Part shown: piece by piece, positions 28,768 through 38,175 of the stretch | Position numbering within the stretch: the first letter of the stretch is position 1 | How the letters are laid out: each line of letters opens with the position of its first letter | From: Thioalkalivibrio sulfidiphilus | GTDB taxonomy: Bacteria > Pseudomonadota > Gammaproteobacteria > Ectothiorhodospirales > Ectothiorhodospiraceae | Length of the DNA: 60,234 bases | Reading direction: 5' to 3' | NCBI RefSeq assembly: GCF_000377945.1 | Contig: NZ_KB898941.1 | Span: 1-60,234 of the forward strand | Notes under the pieces: generated by a model | What the model saw: the letters and a program-made list of their open reading frames with translations, nothing else | Database searches by the model: none | Told to the model about the DNA's origin: nothing | Program-made: the position numbers and the translations under genes

Positions 28768-30150
28768 TCAACCCCGCCGCCAGGTGGTCCCGCCCGGCCC
28801 GTCTTCCAACACGATCCCCTGCCCTGCCAGTTCGTCGCGGATGCGGTCGGCCTCGGCGAAGTCCTTCGCCTTCCTGGCCGCCAGGCGCTGGGCGATCAGG
28901 GCCTCGATGGCCGCCTCGTCGAGCTCACCGGCCTCGCCGCCCTTGAGGAAGGCCTCCGGGTCCCCGGCCAGCAAACCCAGCATCCCGCCCAGTTCCCGCA
29001 GCAGACCCGCCAGTCGGGCGGCCGCAGGCGGATCCTCGTCGCGCAGGCGGTTGATCTCCCGAGCGATGTCGAACAGCACCGCCATGGCCACGGGGGTGTT
29101 GAAGTCGTCGTCCATGGCCTCGCGGAAGCGGGCACGCCAGGGATCCGCCTCGGCGCCGGGCTCTGCGGGCATGAGGCCGCGCAGGGCGGTGTAGAGCCGG
29201 GTCAGGCCGGCGCGGGCCGCATCCAGGGGCTCGTCGGAGTAGTTGAGCGGGCTGCGGTAGTGGCTGGAGAGGATGAAATAGCGCACCACCTCCGCCGGGT
29301 AGCGGGCCAGCACCTCGCGCACGGTGAAGAAGTTGCCCAGGGACTTGGACATCTTCTCCTCGTTCACGCGCACGAAGCCGTTGTGCATCCAGTAGTTGAC
29401 GAAGTGCTCGCAGGTGGCCGCCTCGCTCTGGGCGATCTCGTTCTCGTGGTGCGGAAACTGCAGGTCCTGGCCGCCGCCGTGGATGTCGAAGTGGTTGCCC
29501 AGATAATGGGTGGACATGGCCGAGCACTCGATGTGCCAGCCGGGCCGGCCCGGCCCCCAGGGGGAGTCCCAGGCGGGCTCGCCGGGCTTGGCGGCCTTCC
29601 ACAGCACGAAGTCCAGGGGGTCGCGCTTGGCCTCGTCGGGGGCCACCCGCTCGCCGGCGCGCAGGTCCTCGAGGCGCTTGCCGGAGAGCCGGCCGTAGGG
29701 CTCGAACTTGGCCACCGCGTAGTAGACGTCGCCATTGTCGCCCTGGTAGGCGTAACCCCGCTCGAGCAATGTACTGATCATGGCCAGCATGCCGTCGATG
29801 TGCTCGGTCGCCCGGGGCTCGGCGCTCGGCGGCAACACGCCCAGGGCTTCAGCGTCCTCGTGCATGGCCGCAATGAAACGGTCGGTGAGCGCGCGGATGT
29901 CCTCGCCGTTTTCCGCCGCCCGCCGGATGATCTTGTCGTCGATGTCGGTGATGTTGCGGATGTAGGTGACATCAAACCCCAGGGCCTTGAGGTAGCGGTA
30001 CACCACGTCGAACACCACCAGCACCCGGGCGTGGCCCAGGTGGCAGTAGTCGTAGACGGTCATGCCGCACACGTACATGCGCACGCGCCCGGGCTCCATG
30101 GGGATGAAGGTTTCCTTGCGGCGGGTCAGGCTGTTGTATATCTGGAGCAT
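28768..30150 (-). CDS. cysS: Cysteinyl-tRNA synthetase
   Basis: 460 residues (E. coli 461). The class I signature is HLGHARV, preceded by the zinc ligand in [11 protein letters not shown]. The KMSKS loop is [10 protein letters not shown], and further zinc ligands lie in WHIECSAMS and the [14 protein letters not shown] segment. It charges tRNA-Cys. It follows gltX by eight bases on the same strand, so the two synthetases form an operon. In E. coli cysS is also divergent from ppiB-lpxH; here gltX sits between them. Confidence 0.97.
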   Translation of the reverse strand: MLQIYNSLTRRKETFIPMEPGRVRMYVCGMTVYDYCHLGHARVLVVFDVVYRYLKALGFDVTYIRNITDIDDKIIRRAAENGEDIRALTDRFIAAMHEDAEALGVLPPSAEPRATEHIDGMLAMISTLLERGYAYQGDNGDVYYAVAKFEPYGRLSGKRLEDLRAGERVAPDEAKRDPLDFVLWKAAKPGEPAWDSPWGPGRPGWHIECSAMSTHYLGNHFDIHGGGQDLQFPHHENEIAQSEAATCEHFVNYWMHNGFVRVNEEKMSKSLGNFFTVREVLARYPAEVVRYFILSSHYRSPLNYSDEPLDAARAGLTRLYTALRGLMPAEPGAEADPWRARFREAMDDDFNTPVAMAVLFDIAREINRLRDEDPPAAARLAGLLRELGGMLGLLAGDPEAFLKGGEAGELDEAAIEALIAQRLAARKAKDFAEADRIRDELAGQGIVLEDGPGGTTWRRG

Positions 30151-30158
30151 GGGGGATC

Positions 30159-31580
30159 TCAGTGGGGCAGTGAGTCACGGGCGGCGGTGAAACGCTCGGC
30201 CACCCGCTCGGGACCCAGCAGGGGCCAGAGGTCGCGCATCTCGGGGCCGTGGCTCAGACCCGTCAGTGCCGCGCGCAGGGGCATGAACAGGTGCCGACCC
30301 TTGGCGCCGGTGGCCTCCCCGACCCGCTGGGCCAGTTCCCGGAAATCGGCCGGCGCGGGGTCCAGGGCCGCGAGCGCGGCGGTGAAGAACCGGCGCCCGG
30401 CCAGTTCCATGGCGTCGCGTCCGGGAGCATCGACCTCGGGGGGACGGCCGAACAGGCGCCGGGCCCAGTCCCGGGCCTCGCTGGGGAAGCGGATGTTATC
30501 ACGCAGCACCTTGAGGAAGGCCTCCCGAGCGCCCTCCGGCACCACGTCCTCCAGGCTCTCGCCCAGCCAGTCTTCCAGCTCGGCCTCGGACAGGGCCAGC
30601 ACCGCCAGGTGCTGCCAGTGGTCCAGCTGCACCGGGTCGTGGCGGGCCGGCGCCCGGCCCAGGCGCGCGGTGTCGAAGCCCCGGGCCAGGGCGTCCAGGT
30701 CCATGAGGCCGTCGGCCTCGAAGTGGTGGCCCAGGCGCGCCAGGTGATTGAGCACCGCCCGGGGCAGGTAGCCCCGGGCGCGCAGTTCCCGCAAGCTGAG
30801 CGCACCGAGGCGCTTGGACAGGGGGCCGCCGTCCTCGCCCAGGATCAGGGAGATATGGCCGTAGCTGGGCACGGGCAGGCCCAGGGCCTCCAGGATGAGC
30901 ATCTGGCGCGGCGTGTTGGCCAGGTGGTCCTCGCCGCGCAGCACGTGGGTCACGCCCATCATGGCGTCGTCCACGGCGTTGCTGAAGAAGAACGCCGGCG
31001 TGCCGTCGGAACGACGGATGACGAAATCGCCGATGGTGTCGGTGTCGAAGCGCTGCTCGCCGCGCACCAGGTCCTCGAAGCGCAGCTGCCGTCCGGCGGG
31101 CACCCGGAAACGCAGGGTGGGTTTGAGGCCCTGGGCCAGCCTGGCCTGCACCTCGTCCGGTGACAGGTGTGAACAGGTGCCCGGGTATCGGGGCGGCTGG
31201 CCGGCGGCCAGCTGGGCCTTGCGGGAGAGCTTGAGGCTCGCCTCGCTGCAAAAACAGGGATAGGCCAGCCCGGCCGTCTCCAGGCGCTGGTAATCCTCGC
31301 CATAGATCCCGGCGCGCTCGGACTGCACGTAGGGGCCGTGGGGACCGCCCACCTCAGGCCCCTCCTGCCAGTGCAGGCCCAGCCAGCGCAGGTCCTCCAT
31401 GATGTCGACCACGTGCTCGTCGCGGCTGCGGGCGGCATCGGTATCCTCGATGCGCAGCAGGAAGATCCCGCCTTCCCGGCGGGCCAGCAGGGCGCTGAAC
31501 AGCGCGGTGCGCAGATTGCCCAGATGCAGGAGCCCGGTGGGGCTCGGCGCGAAGCGGGTCTTGACGGGGGTGGCTGACAT
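30159..31580 (-). CDS. gltX: Glutamyl-tRNA synthetase
   Basis: 473 residues (E. coli 471). The HIGH-type motif is [20 protein letters not shown] and the KMSKS-type motif [12 protein letters not shown], both in GluRS form. IEDTDAARS and [18 protein letters not shown] are further family segments. It charges tRNA-Glu. If the genome has a second gltX, one of the pair could favour tRNA-Gln for transamidation; the window cannot decide. The ATG at 31580 is used because the fold starts there; 31610 adds ten residues. It is the first gene of a gltX-cysS operon, divergent from ppiA. Confidence 0.94.
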   Translation of the reverse strand: MSATPVKTRFAPSPTGLLHLGNLRTALFSALLARREGGIFLLRIEDTDAARSRDEHVVDIMEDLRWLGLHWQEGPEVGGPHGPYVQSERAGIYGEDYQRLETAGLAYPCFCSEASLKLSRKAQLAAGQPPRYPGTCSHLSPDEVQARLAQGLKPTLRFRVPAGRQLRFEDLVRGEQRFDTDTIGDFVIRRSDGTPAFFFSNAVDDAMMGVTHVLRGEDHLANTPRQMLILEALGLPVPSYGHISLILGEDGGPLSKRLGALSLRELRARGYLPRAVLNHLARLGHHFEADGLMDLDALARGFDTARLGRAPARHDPVQLDHWQHLAVLALSEAELEDWLGESLEDVVPEGAREAFLKVLRDNIRFPSEARDWARRLFGRPPEVDAPGRDAMELAGRRFFTAALAALDPAPADFRELAQRVGEATGAKGRHLFMPLRAALTGLSHGPEMRDLWPLLGPERVAERFTAARDSLPH

Positions 31581-31692
31581 GGCGCGAATGGTAGCGAAAA
31601 ACCCGTCCACACAACAAAGCCGGCAGGTTTCGCCGCCTCTCTCCAGAGGCTATGATTCAGGCTCTTCCGGTTAACCCACGGAAATCCACCCC

Positions 31693-32277
31693 ATGAAAAA
31701 CCTGATCCGACAGCTCCTGAGCCTGAGCCTGCTGCTGTCCGTAACCCTAGGAAGCCTCGCAATGGCCGATAACCAGAACCCCAAAGTCAGCATCGAAACC
31801 AGCAAGGGCACCATCGTCGTCGAACTGTTCGCCGACAAGGCCCCCGAGACCGTGGCCAACTTCATGCAGTACGTGAACGACGGCTTCTTCGACGGCACCA
31901 TCTTCCACCGGGTGATCCCCGGCTTCATGATCCAGGGTGGCGGCTTCACCGCCGACATGTCCCAGAAGCCCACCCGCGACCCGATCAAGAACGAGGCCAG
32001 CAACGGGCTGAGCAACGAGGTGGGCACCCTGGCCATGGCGCGCACCCCCAACCCCCACTCCGCCACCGCCCAGTTCTTCATCAACGTCAAGCACAACCGC
32101 TTCCTGGACTTCCAGTCCGAGACCCAGCAGGGCTGGGGCTACGCGGTGTTCGGCAAGGTGGTCGAGGGCATGGACGTGGTGAAGGCCATCGAGGGTGTTG
32201 CCACCGGCAACCGCGGCATGCACCAGGACGTGCCGGTGGAGCCGGTGGTCATGACCCGGGTCGCCCCCGCGAACTGA
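31693..32277 (+). CDS. ppiA: Periplasmic cyclophilin-type peptidyl-prolyl isomerase
   Basis: 194 residues. An N-terminal signal peptide ([20 protein letters not shown] with cleavage near AMA) precedes a complete cyclophilin domain with the catalytic Arg in [15 protein letters not shown], and [10 protein letters not shown] and [11 protein letters not shown] as substrate-site segments. It speeds cis-trans isomerisation of Xaa-Pro bonds during folding outside the cytoplasm. The signal peptide makes it PpiA-like, although its place before lpxH corresponds to cytoplasmic PpiB in E. coli. It is followed immediately by lpxH and probably cotranscribed. Confidence 0.93.
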   Translation: MKNLIRQLLSLSLLLSVTLGSLAMADNQNPKVSIETSKGTIVVELFADKAPETVANFMQYVNDGFFDGTIFHRVIPGFMIQGGGFTADMSQKPTRDPIKNEASNGLSNEVGTLAMARTPNPHSATAQFFINVKHNRFLDFQSETQQGWGYAVFGKVVEGMDVVKAIEGVATGNRGMHQDVPVEPVVMTRVAPAN

Positions 32278-32286
32278 TTGCGGGTC

Positions 32287-33009
32287 GTGCCCCAGACCCT
32301 GTTCATCTCGGACCTGCACCTGGACAGGGAACGTCCGCAGATCCTGGCCCTGTTCGAACGCTTCCTGCACGAGCAGGCCCGGGAGGCCGACGCCCTCTAC
32401 ATCCTGGGCGACCTGTTTGAATACTGGATCGGTGACGACGACGACGCCCCCCACCTGGGGGGCGTCGCCGCCGCCCTGCGCAGCCTCACCGATGCCGGCG
32501 TGCCGGTGTACTTCGCCCACGGCAACCGCGACTTCCTGCTGGGCGAGGCATTCGCCCGGCGTACCGGCATGCGCCTTCTCGCTGAGGAGACGGTGGTGGA
32601 CCTCTACGGCCGCCCCGCCCTGCTCATGCACGGCGACAGCCTGTGCCTGGACGACCACGAATACATGGCCTTCCGGGACATGGTGCGCGACGGCACCTGG
32701 CAGCAGGCCTTCCTCGCCCGTTCCCTGGCCAGTCGCCGCGCCGAGGCCGAGGCCATGCGCGCCAAAAGCCGCGAAAACGGGCGCATGAAGTCACCGGAGA
32801 TCACCGACGTGAGCCCACGGGCCGTGGAGGACGCCCTGCGCCGCCACGGGGTGGACCTGCTCATCCACGGCCACACCCACCGCCCCGCCATCCACGCGCT
32901 CACCGTGGACGGCAGGCCATCACAGCGGGTGGTGCTGGCGGACTGGTACGAGACCGGGGGGATGCTGCGGGTGACGCCGGAAGGGATGAAACTGGAAACA
33001 ATCAGGTAG
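32287..33009 (+). CDS. lpxH: UDP-2,3-diacylglucosamine diphosphatase
   Basis: 240 residues from the GTG at 32287, the same length as E. coli LpxH; a TTG at 32278 touching the ppiA stop is an alternative. The calcineurin-like metal ligands are all present: ISDLHL, LGDLFEYWIGDD, AHGNRDFLLG, MHGDSLCLDD and IHGHTHRPA. LpxH hydrolyses UDP-2,3-diacyl-GlcN to lipid X and UMP in lipid A synthesis, as a peripheral inner-membrane enzyme. Its presence means the organism makes lipid A, so it is Gram-negative. The gene ends in a 7-bp-unit inverted repeat. Confidence 0.94.
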   Translation: MPQTLFISDLHLDRERPQILALFERFLHEQAREADALYILGDLFEYWIGDDDDAPHLGGVAAALRSLTDAGVPVYFAHGNRDFLLGEAFARRTGMRLLAEETVVDLYGRPALLMHGDSLCLDDHEYMAFRDMVRDGTWQQAFLARSLASRRAEAEAMRAKSRENGRMKSPEITDVSPRAVEDALRRHGVDLLIHGHTHRPAIHALTVDGRPSQRVVLADWYETGGMLRVTPEGMKLETIR

Positions 33010-33088
33010 AAGTGCGAAGTGTGAATTGGGAAGTGCGAAGTTGGGCCCAGATTGTACTTCCGACTTCCCAATTCACACTTCGCACTTC
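33009..33088. repeat. 33-bp near-perfect inverted repeat of 7-bp units
   Basis: The left arm 33009-33041 begins GAAGTGCGAAGTGTGAATTG. Its reverse complement occupies 33056-33088 with about two mismatches, around a 14-nt loop containing TGGGCCCA. It separates the convergent lpxH and DUF455 genes and touches the lpxH stop codon. Confidence 0.85.
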
Positions 33089-33091
33089 AGT

Positions 33092-33922
33092 TCACCCTTC
33101 CCCCTTCAAGAGCGCCATCTCCGCCTCCGTAAACCCCGCCTCCAGCCGTGCCGCCTCGTGAAACGGCGGCTTGATGCGCCCGGGCATGTACTCGGCGATC
33201 AGCGCGCCGAAGGTGGCGTCCGCATCCAGGCCACGCTGGTCGCAGAGATAGCGGAACCAGCGCGTACCGATGGCCACGTGGCCCACCTCCTCGCGCAGGA
33301 TCACCTCCAGGATCTCCACGGTCTCCAGGTCCCCGGCCGCGCGCAGGCGTTCCATCATGCCCGGCGTCACGTCCAGGCCCCGGGCCTCCAGCACCCGGGG
33401 CACCAGGGCCATGCGCAGCAGGGGGTCGTGGGCGGTCTTCACCGCCATGTCCCAGAGGCCGTTGTGGGCGTCGAAGTCCCCGTAGCCATGACCCAGGCCC
33501 TCCAGGCGCCGGCGCAGCATCAGGAAATGCCGGGCCTCCTCGTCAGCCACCCGCAGCCAGTCTCCGTAATAGTCGGCGGGCAGTGCGCGGAAACGGTAGA
33601 CGGCATCCAGGGCCAGGTTGATGGCGTTGAACTCGATGTGGGCGATGGCGTGCACCAGGGCCGCCTGGCCCCGGGGCGTGGTGAGCTTGCGCCGGGGCAC
33701 GGCCATGGGATCCACCAGGCGCGGGCGTTCGGGCCGCCCGGGCACCGGCACCGACTCGGGTGCCGACGCATTCGGTGCGGGCGCCACGCGGCCCGCCTGC
33801 CAGCGAGCGCGCAGGGCCATGGCCATGCGGCACTTGGTGGCCGGGTCCGCCTGCATCAGCGCCGCGAAGGCCTCTTCATGCACGCAGGCCACGGGCTCGG
33901 TTCTGTCAGTTGTTTCGTTCAC
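33092..33922 (-). CDS. DUF455 ferritin-like protein
   Basis: 276 residues from the GTG at 33922. The protein is mainly helical, with carboxylate/His pairs of a ferritin-like four-helix bundle: AIAHIEFNAINLALDA (ExxxN), VADEEARHFLMLRRRLEG (EExxH) and ILREEVGHVAIGTRW (EExxH). These are the expected ligands of a di-metal centre, as in the DUF455 family (PF04305), whose reaction is unknown. The longer frame from 34012 is not used because its first 25 or so codons lie in an 8-bp-unit repeat and read as low-complexity sequence. The 3' end runs into the heptamer repeat shared with lpxH. No operon partner is evident. Confidence 0.85.
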   Translation of the reverse strand: MNETTDRTEPVACVHEEAFAALMQADPATKCRMAMALRARWQAGRVAPAPNASAPESVPVPGRPERPRLVDPMAVPRRKLTTPRGQAALVHAIAHIEFNAINLALDAVYRFRALPADYYGDWLRVADEEARHFLMLRRRLEGLGHGYGDFDAHNGLWDMAVKTAHDPLLRMALVPRVLEARGLDVTPGMMERLRAAGDLETVEILEVILREEVGHVAIGTRWFRYLCDQRGLDADATFGALIAEYMPGRIKPPFHEAARLEAGFTEAEMALLKGEG

Positions 33923-33954
33923 GTCAGGTATGCGGTCTTTATCTTGATTCGTGG

Positions 33955-34045
33955 AGACAACGCGAAGGCCGCAGAGACGCAAAGAACGCAGAGGTTCTTT
34001 TGTTGAAAACACTTTGCGTTCTCCGCGTCTTTGCGCGCTTTGCGT
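33955..34045. repeat. Facing 8-bp-unit repeats between DUF455 and glycerate kinase genes
   Basis: Left arm: GCGAAGGCCGCAGAGACGCA, then AAAGAACGCAGAG (about 33961-33992). Right arm: CTTTGCGTTCTCCGCGTCTT, then TGCGCGCTTTGCG (about 34013-34045). The right arm ends next to the glycerate kinase stop, in the space between two genes on the same strand. Confidence 0.7.
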
Positions 34046-34049
34046 CCTG

Positions 34050-35312
34050 TCACTCAGCCCGGCCAGGCCGCGAAGCGGCCACCACGCCGATCACCAGGTC
34101 CATGACGTTGGTGCCCGTGGGGCCGGTGTGGATCAGGTCACCGGCGGCGGCCAGGAAACGCCCCGAGTCCGCCTTCTCCAGGCTGGCGGCGGCATCCAGC
34201 CCCGCCGCCTTGCCCCGGGAAACGGTGCCGCCATCCACCAGGGCACCGGCGTCCAGGCTGTTGCCATCGGAGCCGTCGGTGCCCGCGGCCAGCAGGCGCA
34301 CCCCGTCATGGCCTGCCAGCACCCGTGCAGCCGCCAGGGCCAGGTGCTGGTTGCGCCCGCCGCGGCCGGGCTCGGGCGGGAGCGTCACCCGGGTCTCGCC
34401 GCCCCAGATGTGCACGCCAGGCTCCGCATCCAGCAGCGTCCGGGCCAGGGCCTCGCCGGTGGCCGCCGCCTCGGCCTCGAGAAACTCCCGGTGCCGGAAC
34501 ACGGGCAGACCCTGGTCCCGGGCCGCCGCCTCCACCGCCGCGCAGGCCTGTTCCAGGTTCGCCACCACGCGCAGGGGAAACCGGGGCACCTCGGCGGGCA
34601 GCAGCGGCGGCTGGGCGCAGCGCCCCACCCATTCGAGATGGGCCGGTAGGACAGGCCAGGGCGCAAGCACACTGCCCGCCGCCAGCAGACCCGAACCGAT
34701 CACCGCCGGGTCGTCACCGGGTACGTCGGAGATAAGCAGGGCACGCAGCTTGCGCCCCGCCAGGCGCTGGCCCAGGCGGCCGCCCTTGATCCGGGACAGG
34801 GCGCTGCGCACCCGGTTCATGACGGCGATGTCCAGGCCCGCCCCCAGCAGCCACTCGTTGAGCACCGCCAGGCGCTCGCCGCCCACCCCGGACACCGGCA
34901 CCTCCACCAGGCTCGAGGTGCCCCCCGAGATCAGGAACAGCAGGCAGTGATCGGCCGGGGTCGAGTCGATGAAGGCCAGCAACTGGCGGCCAGCCTCCAG
35001 GCTGAGGGGTCCCGGCACGGGATGATCCGCCTCCACGCAGCGGATGCGGGGATCGGAACACAGGGTGAAATCCAGGTGGCCCTGGCGGCTCACCACCAGG
35101 GCCCGGGCGAGGCCCCCGTCCAGCACCGAGCGGGCACCCCGGGCCATGGCGGCGGCCGCCTTGCCCAGGGCGATGACGTGGCAGGGACCCTCGGGCGGGG
35201 ACTCGGACAGGGCCTGGCGCACCACGGCCTGGCCCTCCACCGCCGACAGAGCCGCACGCAGCAGCACCAGCGGCAGCTGCGGGTCGTCCAGCGCGGTGAC
35301 CTCCCGGATCAC
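34050..35312 (-). CDS. Glycerate 2-kinase (GckA/TtuD family)
   Basis: 420 residues with the DUF4147/MOFRL two-domain architecture. The first half contains CHVIALGKAAAAMARGA and LLFLISGGTSSLVEVP. The C-terminal MOFRL half contains GRGGRNQHLALAAARVL and AAGTDGSDGNSLDAGALVDG, the usual nucleotide and metal region. Members phosphorylate D-glycerate to 2-phosphoglycerate, linking glyoxylate, tartrate or serine-cycle carbon to glycolysis. No glyoxylate carboligase or tartronate semialdehyde reductase gene is near. The stop of metZ is 12 bp upstream, so the two may be cotranscribed. Confidence 0.9.
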   Translation of the reverse strand: MIREVTALDDPQLPLVLLRAALSAVEGQAVVRQALSESPPEGPCHVIALGKAAAAMARGARSVLDGGLARALVVSRQGHLDFTLCSDPRIRCVEADHPVPGPLSLEAGRQLLAFIDSTPADHCLLFLISGGTSSLVEVPVSGVGGERLAVLNEWLLGAGLDIAVMNRVRSALSRIKGGRLGQRLAGRKLRALLISDVPGDDPAVIGSGLLAAGSVLAPWPVLPAHLEWVGRCAQPPLLPAEVPRFPLRVVANLEQACAAVEAAARDQGLPVFRHREFLEAEAAATGEALARTLLDAEPGVHIWGGETRVTLPPEPGRGGRNQHLALAAARVLAGHDGVRLLAAGTDGSDGNSLDAGALVDGGTVSRGKAAGLDAAASLEKADSGRFLAAAGDLIHTGPTGTNVMDLVIGVVAASRPGRAE

Positions 35313-35324
35313 GGCGCGCGGCGG

Positions 35325-36506
35325 TCAGCCGCCTAAGCCGCGAGCCAGATCCTTCTGGATGTCCGCGATGGCCTCCAGGCCAACCGCCACCCGGATCAGC
35401 CCCTCCCGGATGCCCTGGGCCTCCCGCTGCTCGGGCGTCAGCCGGCCATGGGTGGTGGTGGCCGGGTGGGTGATGGTGGTCTTGGCATCCCCCAGGTTGG
35501 CGGTGATGGACAGCATCTCGATGGCGTCGATGACCCGCCAGGCCGCCTCACGCCCGCCCTTGACCTCGAAGGAGACGATGCCGCCGAAGCCCGACTGCTG
35601 GCGCTTGGCCAGATCGTGCTGGGGATGGCTCTCCAGGCCCGGGTAGTAGACCCGCTCCACCTGGGGCAGGGATTCCAGCCAGCGGGCCAACACCAGGGCG
35701 TTCTCGCAATGGGCGCGCATGCGCAGGCTCAGGGTCTCGAGGCCCTTGAGGAACACCCAGGCGTTGAACGGGCTCATGGTGGGGCCGGCGGTGCGCAGGA
35801 AACCGAACACCTCCTTGCCCACCCGCTCCGCGTCGCCCACCACCGCGCCGCCCACGCAGCGGCCCTGGCCGTCCAGGTACTTGGTGGCGGAATGGATCAC
35901 GATGTCGGCGCCCAGGGCCAGGGGCTGCTGCAAGGCCGGGGTGCAGAAACAGTTGTCCACCACCAGCAGGCAACCCCGGGCATGGGCCAGCTCCGCCAGG
36001 GCGCGGATGTCCACCAGCTCGGTGAGCGGGTTGGAGGGGGATTCCACGTACAGCATGCGAGTCTCGGGGCGGATGGCCGCCTCCCAGGCGGCGAGATCCG
36101 CGAGCGGCACGAAGCTCACCGCCACGCCGAAGCGGGTGAGGTAGGTGTTGAACAGCGAGGTGGTGGTGCCGAACACCGCCTTGGAGGAGACGATGTGATC
36201 GCCCGCCTTGAGCAGCGCCATGCAGGTGGCGAGGATCGCCGCCATGCCCGAGGCGGTGCCCACGCAGGCCTCGCCCCCCTCCATGGCGGCCAGGCGCTGC
36301 TCGAAGGTGCGCACCGTGGGGTTGGTGAAGCGCGAGTAGATGTTGCCCGGCTCCTGGCCGCCGAAGCGGGCCGCCGCCTGGGCCGCGCTCTCGAACACGA
36401 AGCTGGAGGTGGGGAAGATGGCCTCCGAGTGCTCACCCTCGTTGGTGCGGTGCTGACCGGCCCGCACGGCGCGGGTCTCGAAGGCGTAATCCTGGGGATC
36501 TTTCAT
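35325..36506 (-). CDS. metZ: O-succinylhomoserine sulfhydrylase
   Basis: 393 residues of the Cys/Met-metabolism PLP enzyme family. The Schiff-base Lys is in VIHSATKYLDGQGR, and further family segments are YSRFTNPTVRTFEQRLAAME, VESPSNPLTELVDI and SITANLGDAKTTITHPATTTH. The start MKDPQDYAFETRAVRAGQ and overall character match MetZ, which makes homocysteine directly from O-succinylhomoserine and sulfide; cystathionine gamma-synthase is the main alternative. The ATG at 36506 is chosen over 36554 by family alignment. A sigma70-type promoter lies about 65 bp upstream. purF, often adjacent in other proteobacteria, is absent. Confidence 0.92.
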   Translation of the reverse strand: MKDPQDYAFETRAVRAGQHRTNEGEHSEAIFPTSSFVFESAAQAAARFGGQEPGNIYSRFTNPTVRTFEQRLAAMEGGEACVGTASGMAAILATCMALLKAGDHIVSSKAVFGTTTSLFNTYLTRFGVAVSFVPLADLAAWEAAIRPETRMLYVESPSNPLTELVDIRALAELAHARGCLLVVDNCFCTPALQQPLALGADIVIHSATKYLDGQGRCVGGAVVGDAERVGKEVFGFLRTAGPTMSPFNAWVFLKGLETLSLRMRAHCENALVLARWLESLPQVERVYYPGLESHPQHDLAKRQQSGFGGIVSFEVKGGREAAWRVIDAIEMLSITANLGDAKTTITHPATTTHGRLTPEQREAQGIREGLIRVAVGLEAIADIQKDLARGLGG

Positions 36507-36845
36507 CTCGGCTTCCGTATCAGGGTGCGCGGCCTCACGGCCGGGCGGTGACATTCGGGGACAGACGGGCGATGCTAGGTAAGGGGGGAAAGCCTGTCAA
36601 ATGAAGCGCGCGAACAGCGCATGGGGCGGCCTATGGCCGCCTGCTGCCCGCGGACCTGCGGCTGACGGTGGGCACGGCCCGCCCTATGGCACGAGCGAAC
36701 AGTCACGCAGGAAATGACGCCGCGCGGGAACTCATGACAGACCGCCGGTCCAATGGGCGGGACGAATGCCATCGCAGTCCTGTCTTCAAGCCACTACCAT
36801 GGCGCCCTTGATCGTCGGCCGCCTGTATTCACGGAAATACCCGCC
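36507..36845. other. Divergent intergenic region metZ / MFS transporter
   Basis: 339 bp with a metZ promoter (36572-36600) and a short hairpin GGCGGCC-TAT-GGCCGCC (about 36625-36641). No gene and no recognised SAM riboswitch. ATG codons before 36846 would extend the transporter only with non-membrane sequence. Confidence 0.5.
36572..36600 (-). promoter_or_regulatory. Sigma70-type promoter for metZ
   Basis: On the minus strand TTGACA (36595-36600), a 17-bp spacer and TAGCAT (36572-36577) precede the metZ start by about 65 bp. Confidence 0.6.
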
Positions 36846-38093
36846 ATGTTTGCCACCGTCGCCTCCATCTACTCACTCCTGCTCGGCATGGGCATCCTGC
36901 TGGCCGGCTCCGGCCTGCTGGGCACCCTGCTGGGCCTGCGCGCGGGCCTGGAGGGCTATTCGGAGTTGCTGATCGGCGTGGTGATGTCCGCCTTCTTCCT
37001 CGGCTACATCCTCGGCTCTTTCCTGTGCCCGCCCCTGATCCGCCGGGTGGGACACATCCGCGCCTTCGCCGCCCTGGCCTCCACCGCCTCGGTGGCCTCC
37101 CTGCTGCACGGCCTGGTGGTGGATCCGGTGGTGTGGTGGGTGCTGCGCGTCATCACCGGCATCTCGGTGCTGGGCCTGTACATGGTGATCGAGAGCTGGC
37201 TCAACGAGCAGGTGCGCCACAAGCGCGGGCAGGTGTTCGCCGTGTACATGATGGTGAGCCTGGTCGCCCTGGGCGTGGGCCAGTTCCTGATCCTGGCCTA
37301 TGGCCCCTCCAGCCTGGCGAGCTTCGTGCTGGTGGGCATGCTGTTCTCCCTAGGCCTGCTGCCGGTGGCGCTTACGCCGGTCTCCCAGCCGGTGCCGGTG
37401 CAGACGCCGCGCTTCCCACTGGTACGCCTCTACCACCAGTCGCCGGTGGGCTTCGTGGGCTCCTTCACCTCCGGCATGATCACCGGTACCTTCTGGGGCC
37501 TGTCGGCGGTCTACGCCCTGGCCATCGGGCTGGACGCACTGGGGGTGGCGCTGTTCATCAGCGTGGTGATCTTCGGCGGCGCCCTGCTGCAGTGGCCCAT
37601 CGGACTGCTCTCCGACAACCGGGACCGGCGCGTGGTGCTGGTGCTGGTGTGCCTGGTGGGCGCCATCGCCGCGACCCTGATCTTCGCCGTCTCGGGGATC
37701 ACCCTGATCGGCCTGCTGGTGGCCTCGGTGTTCTACGGCGGGTTTTCCTTCTCCCTCTATGCCCTGTGCGTGGCCCACACCCATGACCGGGTGGACGTGG
37801 GCCAGGTGCTGGACGCCACCCGCGGCCTGCTGCTGCTCAACGGCATCGGCGCCACCCTGGGCCCGATCCTCACCGGCCTGGTGCTGCACTTCACCGACAC
37901 CCGGGTCTGGCCCCTGGTGATGGGCGTGCTGCTGGTGCTGCTGGCCCTGTTCGTGCAGCACCGCATCCGCAGTGACCGCCCGGTGTCTGCCGAGGAACAG
38001 GGTGAGTTCGTGCCCGTGACCCGCACCTCGGCGGTCGCCGCGGAGATGGATCCGCGCGCGGAGATCGCGCCGGAACTGGATCTGAAGGGGTGA
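36846..38093 (+). CDS. Major facilitator superfamily transporter (YcaD-like)
   Basis: 415 residues with about 12 hydrophobic segments, arranged as two six-helix halves. The conserved loop between helices 2 and 3 is PPLIRRVGHIRAFA and the equivalent loop in the second half is GLLSDNRDRRVV. LNGIGATLGPILTGL lies in helix 11. The protein is most like the YcaD-type group of bacterial MFS permeases with unknown substrate. A soluble acidic C-terminal tail of about 40 residues follows the last helix. The ATG at 36846 is used because it starts directly before the first helix. The gene ends at a 7-bp-unit inverted repeat facing alr. Confidence 0.85.
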   Translation: MFATVASIYSLLLGMGILLAGSGLLGTLLGLRAGLEGYSELLIGVVMSAFFLGYILGSFLCPPLIRRVGHIRAFAALASTASVASLLHGLVVDPVVWWVLRVITGISVLGLYMVIESWLNEQVRHKRGQVFAVYMMVSLVALGVGQFLILAYGPSSLASFVLVGMLFSLGLLPVALTPVSQPVPVQTPRFPLVRLYHQSPVGFVGSFTSGMITGTFWGLSAVYALAIGLDALGVALFISVVIFGGALLQWPIGLLSDNRDRRVVLVLVCLVGAIAATLIFAVSGITLIGLLVASVFYGGFSFSLYALCVAHTHDRVDVGQVLDATRGLLLLNGIGATLGPILTGLVLHFTDTRVWPLVMGVLLVLLALFVQHRIRSDRPVSAEEQGEFVPVTRTSAVAAEMDPRAEIAPELDLKG

Positions 38094-38097
38094 GGAC

Positions 38098-38170
38098 AGA
38101 TTCAAAATTCAAAATTCAAAGGTGGAAACAGCGGTTGCCGTCCTCCCTTTGAATCTTGAATTTTGAATCT
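38098..38170. repeat. 25-bp inverted repeat of 7-bp units (ATTCAAA)
   Basis: The left arm 38098-38122 begins AGATTCAAAATTCAAAATTC. Its complement at 38146-38170 differs at one position; the loop is 23 nt. It lies between the convergent MFS and alr stops and uses the same unit as 14530-14651. Confidence 0.85.
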
Positions 38171-38175
38171 TGAAT

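Noticed and set aside
36507-36600. SAM-type riboswitch in the metZ leader
   Set aside because: The leader is only about 60 nt after the predicted start and shows no conserved SAM-riboswitch pattern that I could recognise.
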